Positions 16,190-24,640 of a stretch of DNA of 64,000 nucleotides are shown one piece after another. This DNA comes from Mucilaginibacter agri (GTDB taxonomy: Bacteria > Bacteroidota > Bacteroidia > Sphingobacteriales > Sphingobacteriaceae), in the NCBI RefSeq assembly GCF_009928685.1, contig NZ_WWEO01000039.1:1-64000 (forward strand), written 5' to 3'. Position numbers and translations under genes: made by a program. The notes under the pieces are model-generated. The model saw only the letters and a program-made list of their open reading frames with translations, searched no databases and was not told the DNA's origin. Position 1 is the first letter of the stretch; every line of letters begins with the position of its first letter.

Positions 16190-16813
16190 TTATCCTCTCA
16201 ACCAGTTCTGCAACATCTCCTTGCCATACTCTGTCAGCACCGACTCCGGGTGAAACTGTACGCCGCGAACATCGTAATCTTTATGGCGCAGAGCCATGAT
16301 GGATTGATCTTTTTCGTCGATGGCGGTAACAACCAGTTCAGCCGGCAAATCCTTGGGTGCTACTACCCACGAGTGGTAACGCCCAACATTGATGTGCTCT
16401 GGCAGGTCGATAAATAACTTCTCTGTTGCATCGGTTACCTTAATAGGGGTGGCGATGCCATGCATTGGCCGGCTCAGGTTATGCAGTGAACCTCCAAATG
16501 CTTCCGCAATAGCCTGCTGACCTAGGCACACGCCAAAGATACTTTTCTCCGGTGCATATTTTTTAATCACATCCAAAAGCAACCCAGCTTCGGAGGGAAT
16601 CCCCGGGCCGGGTGATAGGATGATCTTATCAAACTGTGCTACGTCTTCCAATTTAAATTGGTCATTTCTCCAAACCTCGCATTCCAGGCCAAGTTCGTTA
16701 ACCAAATGCACCAGGTTATAGGTGAAGGAATCGTAGTTGTCTATTATTAGAATACCCCCCGAGCCCCTGAAGGGGGGGGTAGCGTTTCCTTTGTTTATAT
16801 CTTGATTTTCCAT
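16190..16813 (-). CDS. trpG: Anthranilate synthase component II (glutamine amidotransferase)
   Basis: 207 residues. It supplies ammonia from glutamine to TrpE. Class-I amidotransferase marks: LSPGPGIPSEAG, the nucleophile in FGVCLGQQAIAEAFGG (Cys96), and the His-Glu pair in VQFHPES. It may also serve p-aminobenzoate synthesis, as in many bacteria. The normal start of the fold is ILIIDNYDSFTYNL; here about 20 residues precede it, and TPPFRGSGG within them comes from a CCCCCT-type repeat unit. Confidence 0.94.
   Translation of the reverse strand: MENQDINKGNATPPFRGSGGILIIDNYDSFTYNLVHLVNELGLECEVWRNDQFKLEDVAQFDKIILSPGPGIPSEAGLLLDVIKKYAPEKSIFGVCLGQQAIAEAFGGSLHNLSRPMHGIATPIKVTDATEKLFIDLPEHINVGRYHSWVVAPKDLPAELVVTAIDEKDQSIMALRHKDYDVRGVQFHPESVLTEYGKEMLQNWLRG
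16754..16780. repeat. CCCCCT-type palindrome inside the trpG 5' end
   Basis: The plus strand reads ACCCCCCGAGCCCCTGAAGG and then continues in G. It is a single unit of the family flanking hflX, translated on the minus strand as part of the TrpG N-terminal extension. Confidence 0.75.
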
Positions 16814-16834
16814 TTTAGCTTTTCTTTTTAAATT

Positions 16835-16866
16835 CCCTCTCCTTTAGGAGAGGGTTAGCGTGAGGC
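16835..16866. repeat. CCCTCTCC/GGAGAGGG palindrome between trpE and trpG
   Basis: Arms CCCTCTCC and GGAGAGGG with TTTA loop (16835-16854), followed by TTAGCGTGAGGC. The same hairpin plus a TGAGGC-like tail occurs near 10941 and, as a relative, inside the helicase at 35252. Confidence 0.75.
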
Positions 16867-16868
16867 TT

Positions 16869-18278
16869 CTACAGTTCTTCTGCCAGCACTAATGCTTTGT
16901 GCAGTGCCGCAATTTTATTACCAACTTCATTCAATTCCATTTCGGCTACCGAGTCGGCTACAATGCCGGCGCCAGCCTGGTAGTGCAGGGTATTATTCTT
17001 GCTTAAAAACGACCGGATCATAATAGCATGGTTGAAATCGCCGTTAAAGCCGATAAAGCCAATAGCCCCGCTGTAAAAACTGCGTTTGATGTTTTCATTT
17101 TCGTCGATGATTTCCATCGCACGGAATTTGGGTGCGCCGCTCAGTGTTCCAGCAGGGAAGGTATCGGCTACAATTTTGAAAGATGATACTCCATCGTGCA
17201 ATTTTCCGGTTACATGCGACACCAAATGAATTACATGCGAATAGTACTGCACTTCTTTAAATGCCTTAACCGTTACATTGGTACAATGGCGGCTCAGATC
17301 ATTGCGGGCAAGGTCTACCAACATTACGTGCTCGGCTGATTCTTTAGGGTCGTTTTCGAGGTTGCGGGCAATGGCAGCATCTTTCTCATCGTCGCCGGTG
17401 CGTTTAAACGTGCCTGCAATAGGGTATATACTTGCCACTCGGTTTTTAATGGTAATCTGCGCCTCTGGCGATGAACCGAAGATGCGGAAATCGCCATAGT
17501 CAAAATAAAACAGGTAAGGCGAAGGGTTGATAGAACGTAACGCACGGTAAACATTAAACTCATCGCCGGTAAAAGTGCGGGAAAATGCCCGCGATGGCAC
17601 GATCTGGAATACATCTCCACGGAAAATATGCTGCTTCATCTTTTCTACCGTGTCCATAAATTGTTGGTCGGTAAGATTGGATTGTTCTTCGCTTTGTAAC
17701 TGGAAGTGATACTCCGGGAAGTTTTTATTTTTAATGAGGTATTCTATCTTCTCAAGGCCATCCGCGGCGGTGTCACCCTCGGGTTGGTTGTTGAAAATAT
17801 ACAGTTCGTTTTTAAAGTGGTCTATCGCAATAATATACTTATAGATATGGTATTGCATTTCGGGTATCTGGCGGTAGTTGTTCTCATCCTTTTTAAGGTG
17901 GATGGTTTCAAAATGCTCCACTGCCTCATGGGTAAAGTAGCCAAACAAACCGTTTGAGATTATCTTTAGGCACACGCTGTTGGTTTCAAAATCTTTTAAA
18001 AAGCTATCGACCTCGTTTACCAGTTCAAATTGCCCTGCCTCAAGCGTTTGTTGGGTGCCGTTGGGATATTTCTTTTTAAGCTGGCCGTTGGATAATACCA
18101 GCCCGGCAATTGGTTCGCAGCATACATAGCTCATGCTGTTTTCGCGGCTGTGGTAGTCCGAGCTTTCCAGCAACAGCGAGTTGGGGAAAACATCGCGCAA
18201 TCTTAAAAAGATGCTTACCGGCGTGGTAGTGTCGGCCAGTAGCTTTTTGTAAGTTGTGTGTATGATTTGCTTGTTCAT
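16869..18278 (-). CDS. trpE: Anthranilate synthase component I
   Basis: 469 residues. TrpE makes anthranilate from chorismate with ammonia from TrpG, the first step of tryptophan synthesis. The chorismate-binding core shows GDVFQIVPSRAF, INPSPYLFYFDYGDF, FGSSPE, YPIAGTFKRTGDDEKD, DLARNDLSRHC, FPAGTLSGAPKFRAMEII and YSGAIGFIGF. The N-terminal region has LLESSDYHSRENSMSYVCCEP, where LLESSD resembles the tryptophan feedback motif. It begins 24 nt after the attenuator terminator. Confidence 0.96.
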   Translation of the reverse strand: MNKQIIHTTYKKLLADTTTPVSIFLRLRDVFPNSLLLESSDYHSRENSMSYVCCEPIAGLVLSNGQLKKKYPNGTQQTLEAGQFELVNEVDSFLKDFETNSVCLKIISNGLFGYFTHEAVEHFETIHLKKDENNYRQIPEMQYHIYKYIIAIDHFKNELYIFNNQPEGDTAADGLEKIEYLIKNKNFPEYHFQLQSEEQSNLTDQQFMDTVEKMKQHIFRGDVFQIVPSRAFSRTFTGDEFNVYRALRSINPSPYLFYFDYGDFRIFGSSPEAQITIKNRVASIYPIAGTFKRTGDDEKDAAIARNLENDPKESAEHVMLVDLARNDLSRHCTNVTVKAFKEVQYYSHVIHLVSHVTGKLHDGVSSFKIVADTFPAGTLSGAPKFRAMEIIDENENIKRSFYSGAIGFIGFNGDFNHAIMIRSFLSKNNTLHYQAGAGIVADSVAEMELNEVGNKIAALHKALVLAEEL

Positions 18279-18302
18279 TGTGTTGTTTTTCAGAATATTT
18301 TA

Positions 18303-18335
18303 AAATAAAAAACCCGGCAAAGGGTGTTGCCGGGT
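18303..18335 (-). terminator. Transcription attenuator of the trp operon
   Basis: On the minus strand CCCGGCAA (18334-18327) pairs with TTGCCGGG (18320-18313), followed by a T-run broken once by A. It lies between a Trp-rich leader ORF and trpE. The 5' arm can alternatively pair with GCCGG and GGT inside the end of the leader ORF (18392-18384), which would form an antiterminator. Confidence 0.85.
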
Positions 18336-18370
18336 CAATATCAGGTTTACAATTGTTTAGTAAAGTCTAA

Positions 18371-18442
18371 TCAATAATCTCCTCCGGCTACCATAGTTGT
18401 TTGGCGCCACCAGCTTTTGGTTATAGAGTTGATTTTGATCAT
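18371..18442 (-). CDS. trpL: trp operon leader peptide
   Basis: A 23-codon ORF from ATG 18442 to TGA 18371. It contains two adjacent Trp codons (residues 11-12, 18412-18407) in the context ITKSWWRQTT and ends AGGDY. Trp is the rarest amino acid, so two in 23 residues directly before trpE and a terminator fit ribosome-mediated attenuation. When Trp-tRNA is scarce the ribosome would stall at TGG TGG and leave the GGT-A-GCCGG segment free to pair with the terminator's first arm. Confidence 0.82.
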   Translation of the reverse strand: MIKINSITKSWWRQTTMVAGGDY

Positions 18443-18512
18443 GTTTGGGAAACAAATATTACATAATTATTTGAATGCGCAAATTATTTTGTTAAAATAA
18501 TGTTAAATATTT

Positions 18513-18959
18513 TTAGGCCGATATCCCAAAAAACGGACGGTGGCTTTGCGCAATAGCTACTACTATAATAATAACTGCTAGTATATAAAATATAGCAATG
18601 GCCTTGTGCTTAGCTTCAGGGGCATTTGCACGTTTAGATTTGGCATGGCCGATGGTAATAATCACCAGCGCAACAATCATCATGGTAATGTGTTCAACCG
18701 TCCAGTAACGGGTGGTGCTGTCTTTCATGGTGGTGGCGCCAAACTGTACAAACGGACTTAAAAAATAAAGCACTAAACCAATCAATAATTGGGTGTGTGC
18801 CGATATCATAGCGAACAAATTTACTTTTCTGTTGCCTTCTGTATATCTTCTGCGGCCAAACCAACCAGCTAACGACTGTAAAATGGCTAATATTAAAAGG
18901 ATTACCACAATAAACCTTAGTCCGGAGTGCAGGTATTTGAAAATACTGTAGGCGTTCAT
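18513..18959 (-). CDS. Four-span integral membrane protein (cytochrome-b-like, hypothetical)
   Basis: 148 residues with four hydrophobic spans: about 13-31, 45-67, 86-105 and 120-140. Histidines recur at or near membrane faces: LHSGLRF, AHTQLL, EHITMM and GHAKSK, a pattern that could bind heme b. Relatives in Bacteroidota are often labelled cytochrome B without experimental proof. It is a single gene, separated from trpL by about 70 nt of AT-rich DNA and divergent from the amidohydrolase gene. Confidence 0.75.
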   Translation of the reverse strand: MNAYSIFKYLHSGLRFIVVILLILAILQSLAGWFGRRRYTEGNRKVNLFAMISAHTQLLIGLVLYFLSPFVQFGATTMKDSTTRYWTVEHITMMIVALVIITIGHAKSKRANAPEAKHKAIAIFYILAVIIIVVAIAQSHRPFFGISA

Positions 18960-19109
18960 GTCTTTAAATTTAAATTTTGCGAAGATAACATTAAATCAGC
19001 GGTCTAAAATCTTAAAATACGATGTAACAAATGTATGATTAAGGTAATATTATGGCTTTTTGACTAAAATGTTAAATAAATTAGGACGATTAAACTCAAC
19101 TAAACGCAA

Positions 19110-22100
19110 ATGAAAAAAATTTTACTTTTTTGTTTTGCCCTTTTGGTCGTTCAACTCTCGCACGCGCAGGAAACCTATCCTGTTAATGGTGCATGGGACG
19201 TTAGACCGGGGCAATTTGCCTTTACTAATGCCACAATTGTGGTTAGTAGCGGGCAAACATTAACCAATGCCACCCTGCTTATTAAAGACAGGGTTATAGA
19301 AGCCGTTGGTGCAGGTATCACAGTTCCTAAAGGTTACGTAACAGTCGACCTTAAAGGCAAGTACATTTATCCAGGCCTTGTAGATGCTTACAGCACTTAC
19401 GGTATGCCAGATGCGCCACGCCAAACTGCTGCCTTTAACTTTGGCGGCCCGCGTGTATCGGTTCCGGTATCTACCAAACCAGGCGCTTTCGGTTGGAACG
19501 AAGCTATTCGTCCCGACGTTAATGCCAAAACTATTTTCCATGTAAATGCCACTGCTGCCGAAGATTTAAAACGTAACGGTTTTACAGCCGTGAACACTTT
19601 GATTCGCGACGGTATTGCACGCGGAACTTCTTCTGTAGTATCCTTAGGCGACGAGCGCGACAACCTGGTTTTTATTGAAGATCAGGCAAGCGCCAACTAT
19701 TCGTTTACAAAGGGTACTGCTGCTACCAACTATCCATCGTCATTAATGGGTACTATCGCGTTAATTCGCCAAACTTACCTGGATGCCGCATGGTACAAAA
19801 CTCAAAAAACAGAGTACAACATCTCTTTAAACGAGTTTAACCGTACACAAGCTTTGCCTCAGGTATTTGAGGTGAGCGATTTGCAAAGCATCTTACGTGC
19901 CGATAAAATCGCTAAAGAATTCGGTAAGCAATATATCCTTAAATCGGATGGTAAAGAGTACCAAAATATTGCCGCGGTAAAAGCTACAGGCAGTAGCTTT
20001 ATTATCCCGCTTACTTTCCCTGCACCGTTTGATGTGGAAGATCCTTTGGATGCCCGCAGCATATCTTACGAGCAATTGAAAGATTGGGAACTGGCTCCAA
20101 CCAACCCTGCAGCTTTAGAAAAAGCAGGTGTTAAGTTTGCCATTACCTCTTATGGCTTAACTACCTCTAAAGATTTCTGGACTAACCTGCGCGCTGCTAT
20201 TACCGCCGGTTTAACCGAGAAACAAGCTTTAATGGCTTTGACCGAAACTCCTGCCGAAATGCTTGGCGTGGCCGATAAAGTAGGCACCCTGACTAAAGGC
20301 AAACTAGCAAACTTTATTATTACTTCTGATGAGCTTTTCAAAGCTGACAATGTAATTTATGAGAGCTGGGTGGAAGGCCGCAAGTTTGTTGACAACAAAA
20401 TGGACGTTAGCGACCTGCGCGGAACGTATACACTTAATGGTGGCCCGCTATCAAACGCAAGTTTAGCTATTAGCGGTACTCCGGGCACTTATAGCGTTGC
20501 TGTTGGCCGTTCGGCTACTGATAGCGTGCGCTCACCGGGTACTATTACCCGCACAGGCGATCTGGTTAGTTTTTACTTTAACCAGCGCCCCTCCGGTATT
20601 GTACGTTTAAGCGGTTACATTTCATCTATGTCGCCTGTTACCTTAAGTGGTACTGGTACTGCACCAGATGGCACCGAGTTTAAATGGACTGCCGCTTACA
20701 CCGGCCCGGCGCCAGCTGCTACAGGCGGCCCGGCTATGGCTCGCGGTGGTCAGGGTGGCCCGGGTGGCGCAACTCGTCCGGCTGGCCCTGTTGGCCCGGT
20801 AGTTTATCCGTTTGCTGCTTACGGTTTTGTTGAGGTACCTAAAGCCGAAACAACACTGTTTAAAAACGCTACGGTTTGGACTAACGAAAAAGATGGTATC
20901 TTAACCAATACCGACGTTTTAATTGAAAACGGAAAAATCAAAGCTATCGGTAAAAACCTACCTGCAGGCTCAGCCAAAGTAGTAGATGCTACCGGCAAAC
21001 ACCTGGCACCAGGTATTATAGATGAGCACTCGCACATTGCAGCTACAGGCGGCATTAACGAAGGTACCCAGGCGGTAACCTCTGAAGTGCGCATTGGCGA
21101 TGTGTTAGATGCTACAGACGTAAACATATACCGCCAATTAGCTGGTGGTGTTACCATCTCGCACATTCTGCACGGTTCGGCTAACCCTATCGGCGGACAA
21201 ACTTATATTATGAAACACCGCTGGGGCGTTACGCCAGAGCAAATGAAGTTTGAAGGCGCCCCGCAGTTTATCAAATTTGCGCTGGGCGAAAACGTTAAAC
21301 AAAGTAACTCAACTCAGCAATTTGGCAACCCTAACATTCGTTTCCCGCAAACCCGTATGGGCGTTGAGCAGGTTTATGTAGATGCCTTTACCCGTGCAAA
21401 AGAATACAAAGCCGCACGCGCTGTAAAAGGTAACAACGTACGCCGCGATTTAGAGCTGGAAGCCTTGGCCGAGATTTTGGATGATACCCGCCACATTACC
21501 TGCCACTCTTACGTTCAGTCAGAAATTAACATGCTGATGCATGTGGCAGATAGCCTGGGCTTCAAGATCAATACCTTTACGCACATTTTAGAGGGTTACA
21601 AAGTTGCTGATAAAATGAAAGCTCGTGGTATTGCTGCTTCTACTTTCTCAGACTGGTGGGCTTACAAAATGGAGGTGCAGGATGCTATCCCTTATAATGC
21701 CAACATCATGAATTCTGAAGGCTTAACTGTTGCAATTAACTCTGATGATGCCGAGATGGCCCGCCGCCTTAACCAGGAAGCTGGTAAATCAGTTACTTAT
21801 GGTAAAATGAGCGAAGAGAGCGCTCTAAAACTGGTAACCCTTAATCCAGCTAAAATGCTGCACATTGATAACCGTGTAGGCAGTATCAAAGTTGGTAAAG
21901 ATGCCGACGTGGTATTATGGTCAGCAGATCCACTTTCTATTTACGCTGTAGCCGAGAAAACTTATGTTGATGGTGTGCCTTACTGGGATTATGATAAAGA
22001 CGCTGCACGCCAGAAAGAAATGAAAGCAGAAGAAGGCCGCATTATTCAAAAAATGCTGCAGGCTAAAAATGCAGGCTCTGCAACACAACGTGCGGGAGCA

Positions 22101-22220
22101 CCACGTCGCCGCCAGTTATATACTTGCGACGATGTTGAAGATGCTGCTTACGTAGTAGCAGATTCATACAATGGTTTAGCACAGGATGCAGGTCAGCAAT
22201 CAGCTCAAAATAAAAAGTAA
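19110..22220 (+). CDS. Secreted tandem amidohydrolase-family protein
   Basis: 1036 residues with a signal peptide ending SHAQ. Two amidohydrolase-like halves lie in tandem. In the N-terminal half the metal motif after the first strand reads YPGLVDAYSTYG, so the usual HxH is missing. The C-terminal half has PGIIDEHSHIAATGG with an intact HSH, later metal-ligand candidates in CHSY and FTHILEG, and SDDAEMARR. A Gly/Pro-rich linker (GGQGGPGGATRPAGPVGP) and a jelly-roll-like insert separate the halves. Substrate unknown; a periplasmic imidazolonepropionase-like or dipeptidase role is possible. The next gene is a paralogue starting 19 nt after its stop. Confidence 0.85.
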   Translation: MKKILLFCFALLVVQLSHAQETYPVNGAWDVRPGQFAFTNATIVVSSGQTLTNATLLIKDRVIEAVGAGITVPKGYVTVDLKGKYIYPGLVDAYSTYGMPDAPRQTAAFNFGGPRVSVPVSTKPGAFGWNEAIRPDVNAKTIFHVNATAAEDLKRNGFTAVNTLIRDGIARGTSSVVSLGDERDNLVFIEDQASANYSFTKGTAATNYPSSLMGTIALIRQTYLDAAWYKTQKTEYNISLNEFNRTQALPQVFEVSDLQSILRADKIAKEFGKQYILKSDGKEYQNIAAVKATGSSFIIPLTFPAPFDVEDPLDARSISYEQLKDWELAPTNPAALEKAGVKFAITSYGLTTSKDFWTNLRAAITAGLTEKQALMALTETPAEMLGVADKVGTLTKGKLANFIITSDELFKADNVIYESWVEGRKFVDNKMDVSDLRGTYTLNGGPLSNASLAISGTPGTYSVAVGRSATDSVRSPGTITRTGDLVSFYFNQRPSGIVRLSGYISSMSPVTLSGTGTAPDGTEFKWTAAYTGPAPAATGGPAMARGGQGGPGGATRPAGPVGPVVYPFAAYGFVEVPKAETTLFKNATVWTNEKDGILTNTDVLIENGKIKAIGKNLPAGSAKVVDATGKHLAPGIIDEHSHIAATGGINEGTQAVTSEVRIGDVLDATDVNIYRQLAGGVTISHILHGSANPIGGQTYIMKHRWGVTPEQMKFEGAPQFIKFALGENVKQSNSTQQFGNPNIRFPQTRMGVEQVYVDAFTRAKEYKAARAVKGNNVRRDLELEALAEILDDTRHITCHSYVQSEINMLMHVADSLGFKINTFTHILEGYKVADKMKARGIAASTFSDWWAYKMEVQDAIPYNANIMNSEGLTVAINSDDAEMARRLNQEAGKSVTYGKMSEESALKLVTLNPAKMLHIDNRVGSIKVGKDADVVLWSADPLSIYAVAEKTYVDGVPYWDYDKDAARQKEMKAEEGRIIQKMLQAKNAGSATQRAGAPRRRQLYTCDDVEDAAYVVADSYNGLAQDAGQQSAQNKK

Positions 22221-22239
22221 TCCTTACACAGTTTCAATC

Positions 22240-23562
22240 ATGAAAAAGAAAATATTATTAGGTTTTGGAGGATTGCTGTTAAGTTCGGTCCTCGCATTTG
22301 GGCAGGAGACCATGTCGCCAGCCAAACCTCAAAGCGGCCCCATTGTAATTACTGGTGCCACTATACATATCGGTAACGGAACCGTAATTAAAAACGGTTA
22401 CGTTGCTTTTGACAAAGGAAAAATTACCGCAGTAGGCGAGGGCGCCGCCCCTTCTGTTGCAGGTGCTACCGTAGTAGATGCCGGCGGTAAACAAGTATAC
22501 CCTGGCTTTATTTGCCCGGTTACTACTTTAGGTTTAGTGGAGATAGAAGAAGGCGCTCGCGGTACGGTTGATGATACCGAAACCGGCGAACTGAACCCGC
22601 ATGTGCGCTCGCTGATCGCATTTAACACAGATTCTAAAGTAATCCCTACCGTACGTTCAAACGGTATCGTATTGGCGCAACCAACTCCCGAAGGTGGTGG
22701 TATCTCAGGTGAGTCATCAGTTATGATGCTGGATGGCTGGAACTGGGAAGATGCAGCTTATAAAAAAGATATCGCTATCCACCTGACCTGGCCTGTTGCC
22801 CGTGCTGCTGGTCGTGGCCGCCGGGCGTTTGCTGCACCGGGTGCTACGCAGGAGTCACCTGCAGAGCGAGCTCAAAAACAAATTGATGCTTTTACCAACC
22901 TGTTTGCGGAAGCACAAGGATATGCAACCGGTGGTAAACCTGCGGTACATAACCTCCGCTTAGATGCAATGGCCGGTTTGTTTAACGGCACTAAAAAACT
23001 GTTCATCAATGCCGATGGCGCTAAGGAAATTGCACAGGCAGTAGCTTTTGCCAAAAAGTTCAATATCTCTGCTGTAATTGTAGGTGGTAAAGAATCTTAT
23101 TTGGTAACCGATCTGTTGAAGCAAAACAACGTGCCGGTTATTCTGAAAGAAACTCAATCGCTGCCAGATAAAGATGAGGATGATGTTTACCTGCCATACA
23201 AATTGCCGCATATATTACAGGATGCAGGTGTAACTTATGGCTTAACAGGTATCGGTTTTTGGCGTCAGCGTAACCTGCCTTTCGAGGCTGGCGAAGCTGT
23301 TGGCTACGGACTAACCAAAGAGCAAGCCTTATCGATGATCACTATTAACAATGCCAAAATTTTAGGCATCGATAAAACCACAGGTACTTTAGAAGTTGGT
23401 AAAGATGCTAACCTGTTTGTATCAAACGGCGATGCCTTAGATATGCTAGGCTTAGATGTTACCAACGAGTACATCCAGGGCCGCACCATCGACCTGAACA
23501 ACAAACACAAACAACTCTACAAAAAATTCAGTGATAAACTGGGAACCCCGGTTAAGCTGTAA
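22240..23562 (+). CDS. Secreted amidohydrolase-like protein lacking the HxH motif
   Basis: 440 residues from ATG 22240; the frame opens earlier inside the preceding gene, but MKKKILLGFGGLLLSSVLAF is the clear signal peptide. The fold marks are present: GATIHIGNGTVIKNG, VYPGFICPVTTLG, LTKEQALSMITINNAKILGI and GKDANLFV. The metal HxH is replaced by CPVTT, so it is probably a catalytically inactive paralogue of the first gene's N-terminal half. It may form a complex with the upstream protein; that is inference from the tight operon and shared defect. Confidence 0.85.
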   Translation: MKKKILLGFGGLLLSSVLAFGQETMSPAKPQSGPIVITGATIHIGNGTVIKNGYVAFDKGKITAVGEGAAPSVAGATVVDAGGKQVYPGFICPVTTLGLVEIEEGARGTVDDTETGELNPHVRSLIAFNTDSKVIPTVRSNGIVLAQPTPEGGGISGESSVMMLDGWNWEDAAYKKDIAIHLTWPVARAAGRGRRAFAAPGATQESPAERAQKQIDAFTNLFAEAQGYATGGKPAVHNLRLDAMAGLFNGTKKLFINADGAKEIAQAVAFAKKFNISAVIVGGKESYLVTDLLKQNNVPVILKETQSLPDKDEDDVYLPYKLPHILQDAGVTYGLTGIGFWRQRNLPFEAGEAVGYGLTKEQALSMITINNAKILGIDKTTGTLEVGKDANLFVSNGDALDMLGLDVTNEYIQGRTIDLNNKHKQLYKKFSDKLGTPVKL

Positions 23563-23580
23563 GCTTTGTGATTTTTATGA

Positions 23581-23618
23581 GAAAGGCTCCCGGTATACCG
23601 GGAGCCTTTCTTTTTTTG
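23581..23618. terminator. Intrinsic terminator
   Basis: Arms GAAAGGCTCCCGG and CCGGGAGCCTTTC with TATA loop, followed by T7. It ends the amidohydrolase operon; the convergent gene at 23636 may also use it. Confidence 0.92.
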
Positions 23619-23635
23619 GAGGTGTCTAAAACCGA

Positions 23636-24460
23636 TTATCTGCCGTAAATAGGTGTTCGTTTAGCCAGATAAGACAGCGTTACTTTATAAGCATCCACCC
23701 CCGGCCAAAAAGCCTGGTGATCTTTGCTGAATACTTTGCTGCCGTGTTCGTCGTACACGTTCATTACAATACTTGTAGTGTAATTGTCGTAAGAGTTTGA
23801 GTAGTTAGATCCGTAAACGGTAGTTTTATCTTTTGATCCCGAAGTTGTTGTTTTTGCCGTGGCACTTCCGCTCCCTGTTGTGGTTGATGAGGTTCGGTTT
23901 AATGTCACTACGCCATTTACTACGAATTCTACACCCAGTATCTGGCAAATCTCGTCCATCGTATGGCCTTTTATAGTTTGATTGTTAATGTTGTTTTTAA
24001 ACAAAAGTGCATTGGTTGTAGATGGGTCCTGAAATTTAAGGGTAACAGCCTTTTGGGAAAAAGCATCAAAGCAATCGCTTTGTATCTTGATCTGCATATC
24101 CTCTGCTCCGGCCATGCCGTCGCGTATGAGGCCGAAAGGCAAAATCGCCACCTGGTTATGGCTGTCTACCGCGGCGGCCTGCGCGGGTGTTTGGTTTGCG
24201 GGTTTATTAGGTTGGTTAAATATCTCCACCCGGCCACTTGCAAATGTTACCCGAAAGATGTCGGCCTTGCTAACGGTATATACTAATGTCTCTCCTTTAT
24301 AAACAAATTTGATGCTGGAATCATCTATCGCGGTTATTTTTCCAACCATTTCGTCGCCGCTGGTTTTCAGTATTACATCATAGTTTTCTGCCTTGGTTTG
24401 TGCAAAGGTTTTGCAGATGGAGATCAGCACAATTAAACAAATGGTTAATGCTCGTTTCAT
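23636..24460 (-). CDS. Secreted protein of unknown function with SH3/LSm-like N-terminal motif
   Basis: 274 residues. A signal peptide ends TFAQ. Residues about 28-75 (YDVILKTSGDEMVGKITAID... VYTVSKADIFRVTF) look like a small beta-barrel seen in many Bacteroidota secreted proteins. Residues about 98-190 (VAILPFGLIRDG... EICQILGVEFVVNGVVTL) resemble the CsgG/LpoB-like alpha/beta domain found in outer-membrane-associated factors. A Ser/Thr/Gly-rich insert follows, then a beta-rich end. Function not known; a cell-envelope role is inferred from export and domain look. Confidence 0.75.
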   Translation of the reverse strand: MKRALTICLIVLISICKTFAQTKAENYDVILKTSGDEMVGKITAIDDSSIKFVYKGETLVYTVSKADIFRVTFASGRVEIFNQPNKPANQTPAQAAAVDSHNQVAILPFGLIRDGMAGAEDMQIKIQSDCFDAFSQKAVTLKFQDPSTTNALLFKNNINNQTIKGHTMDEICQILGVEFVVNGVVTLNRTSSTTTGSGSATAKTTTSGSKDKTTVYGSNYSNSYDNYTTSIVMNVYDEHGSKVFSKDHQAFWPGVDAYKVTLSYLAKRTPIYGR

Positions 24461-24603
24461 AGGTGAAAGTGTTAGAGGATTCTACTAAGCACAATATAAA
24501 AATTCAATCCAAAATACGCAAAGGGCCGTAAATCATATAGTTATAGCTTTTCTGCGTAAAATATGTTATGCAAGCATACTTTTTAAATTTTTTTAAAAAG
24601 TTT

Positions 24604-24635
24604 TTTGTTGTTATTAAATATTTAAGTTAAGTTTG
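24604..24635 (+). promoter_or_regulatory. Full promoter for the ROK gene
   Basis: TTTG (24604-24607), a 20-bp spacer, then TAAGTTTG (24628-24635): both elements match the Bacteroidota consensus. The ATG is at 24641, so the transcript should begin at or within a base or two of the start codon. A short ATGC-AA-GCAT palindrome at 24568-24577 lies upstream and could be an operator. Confidence 0.7.
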
Positions 24636-24640
24636 TGTAA

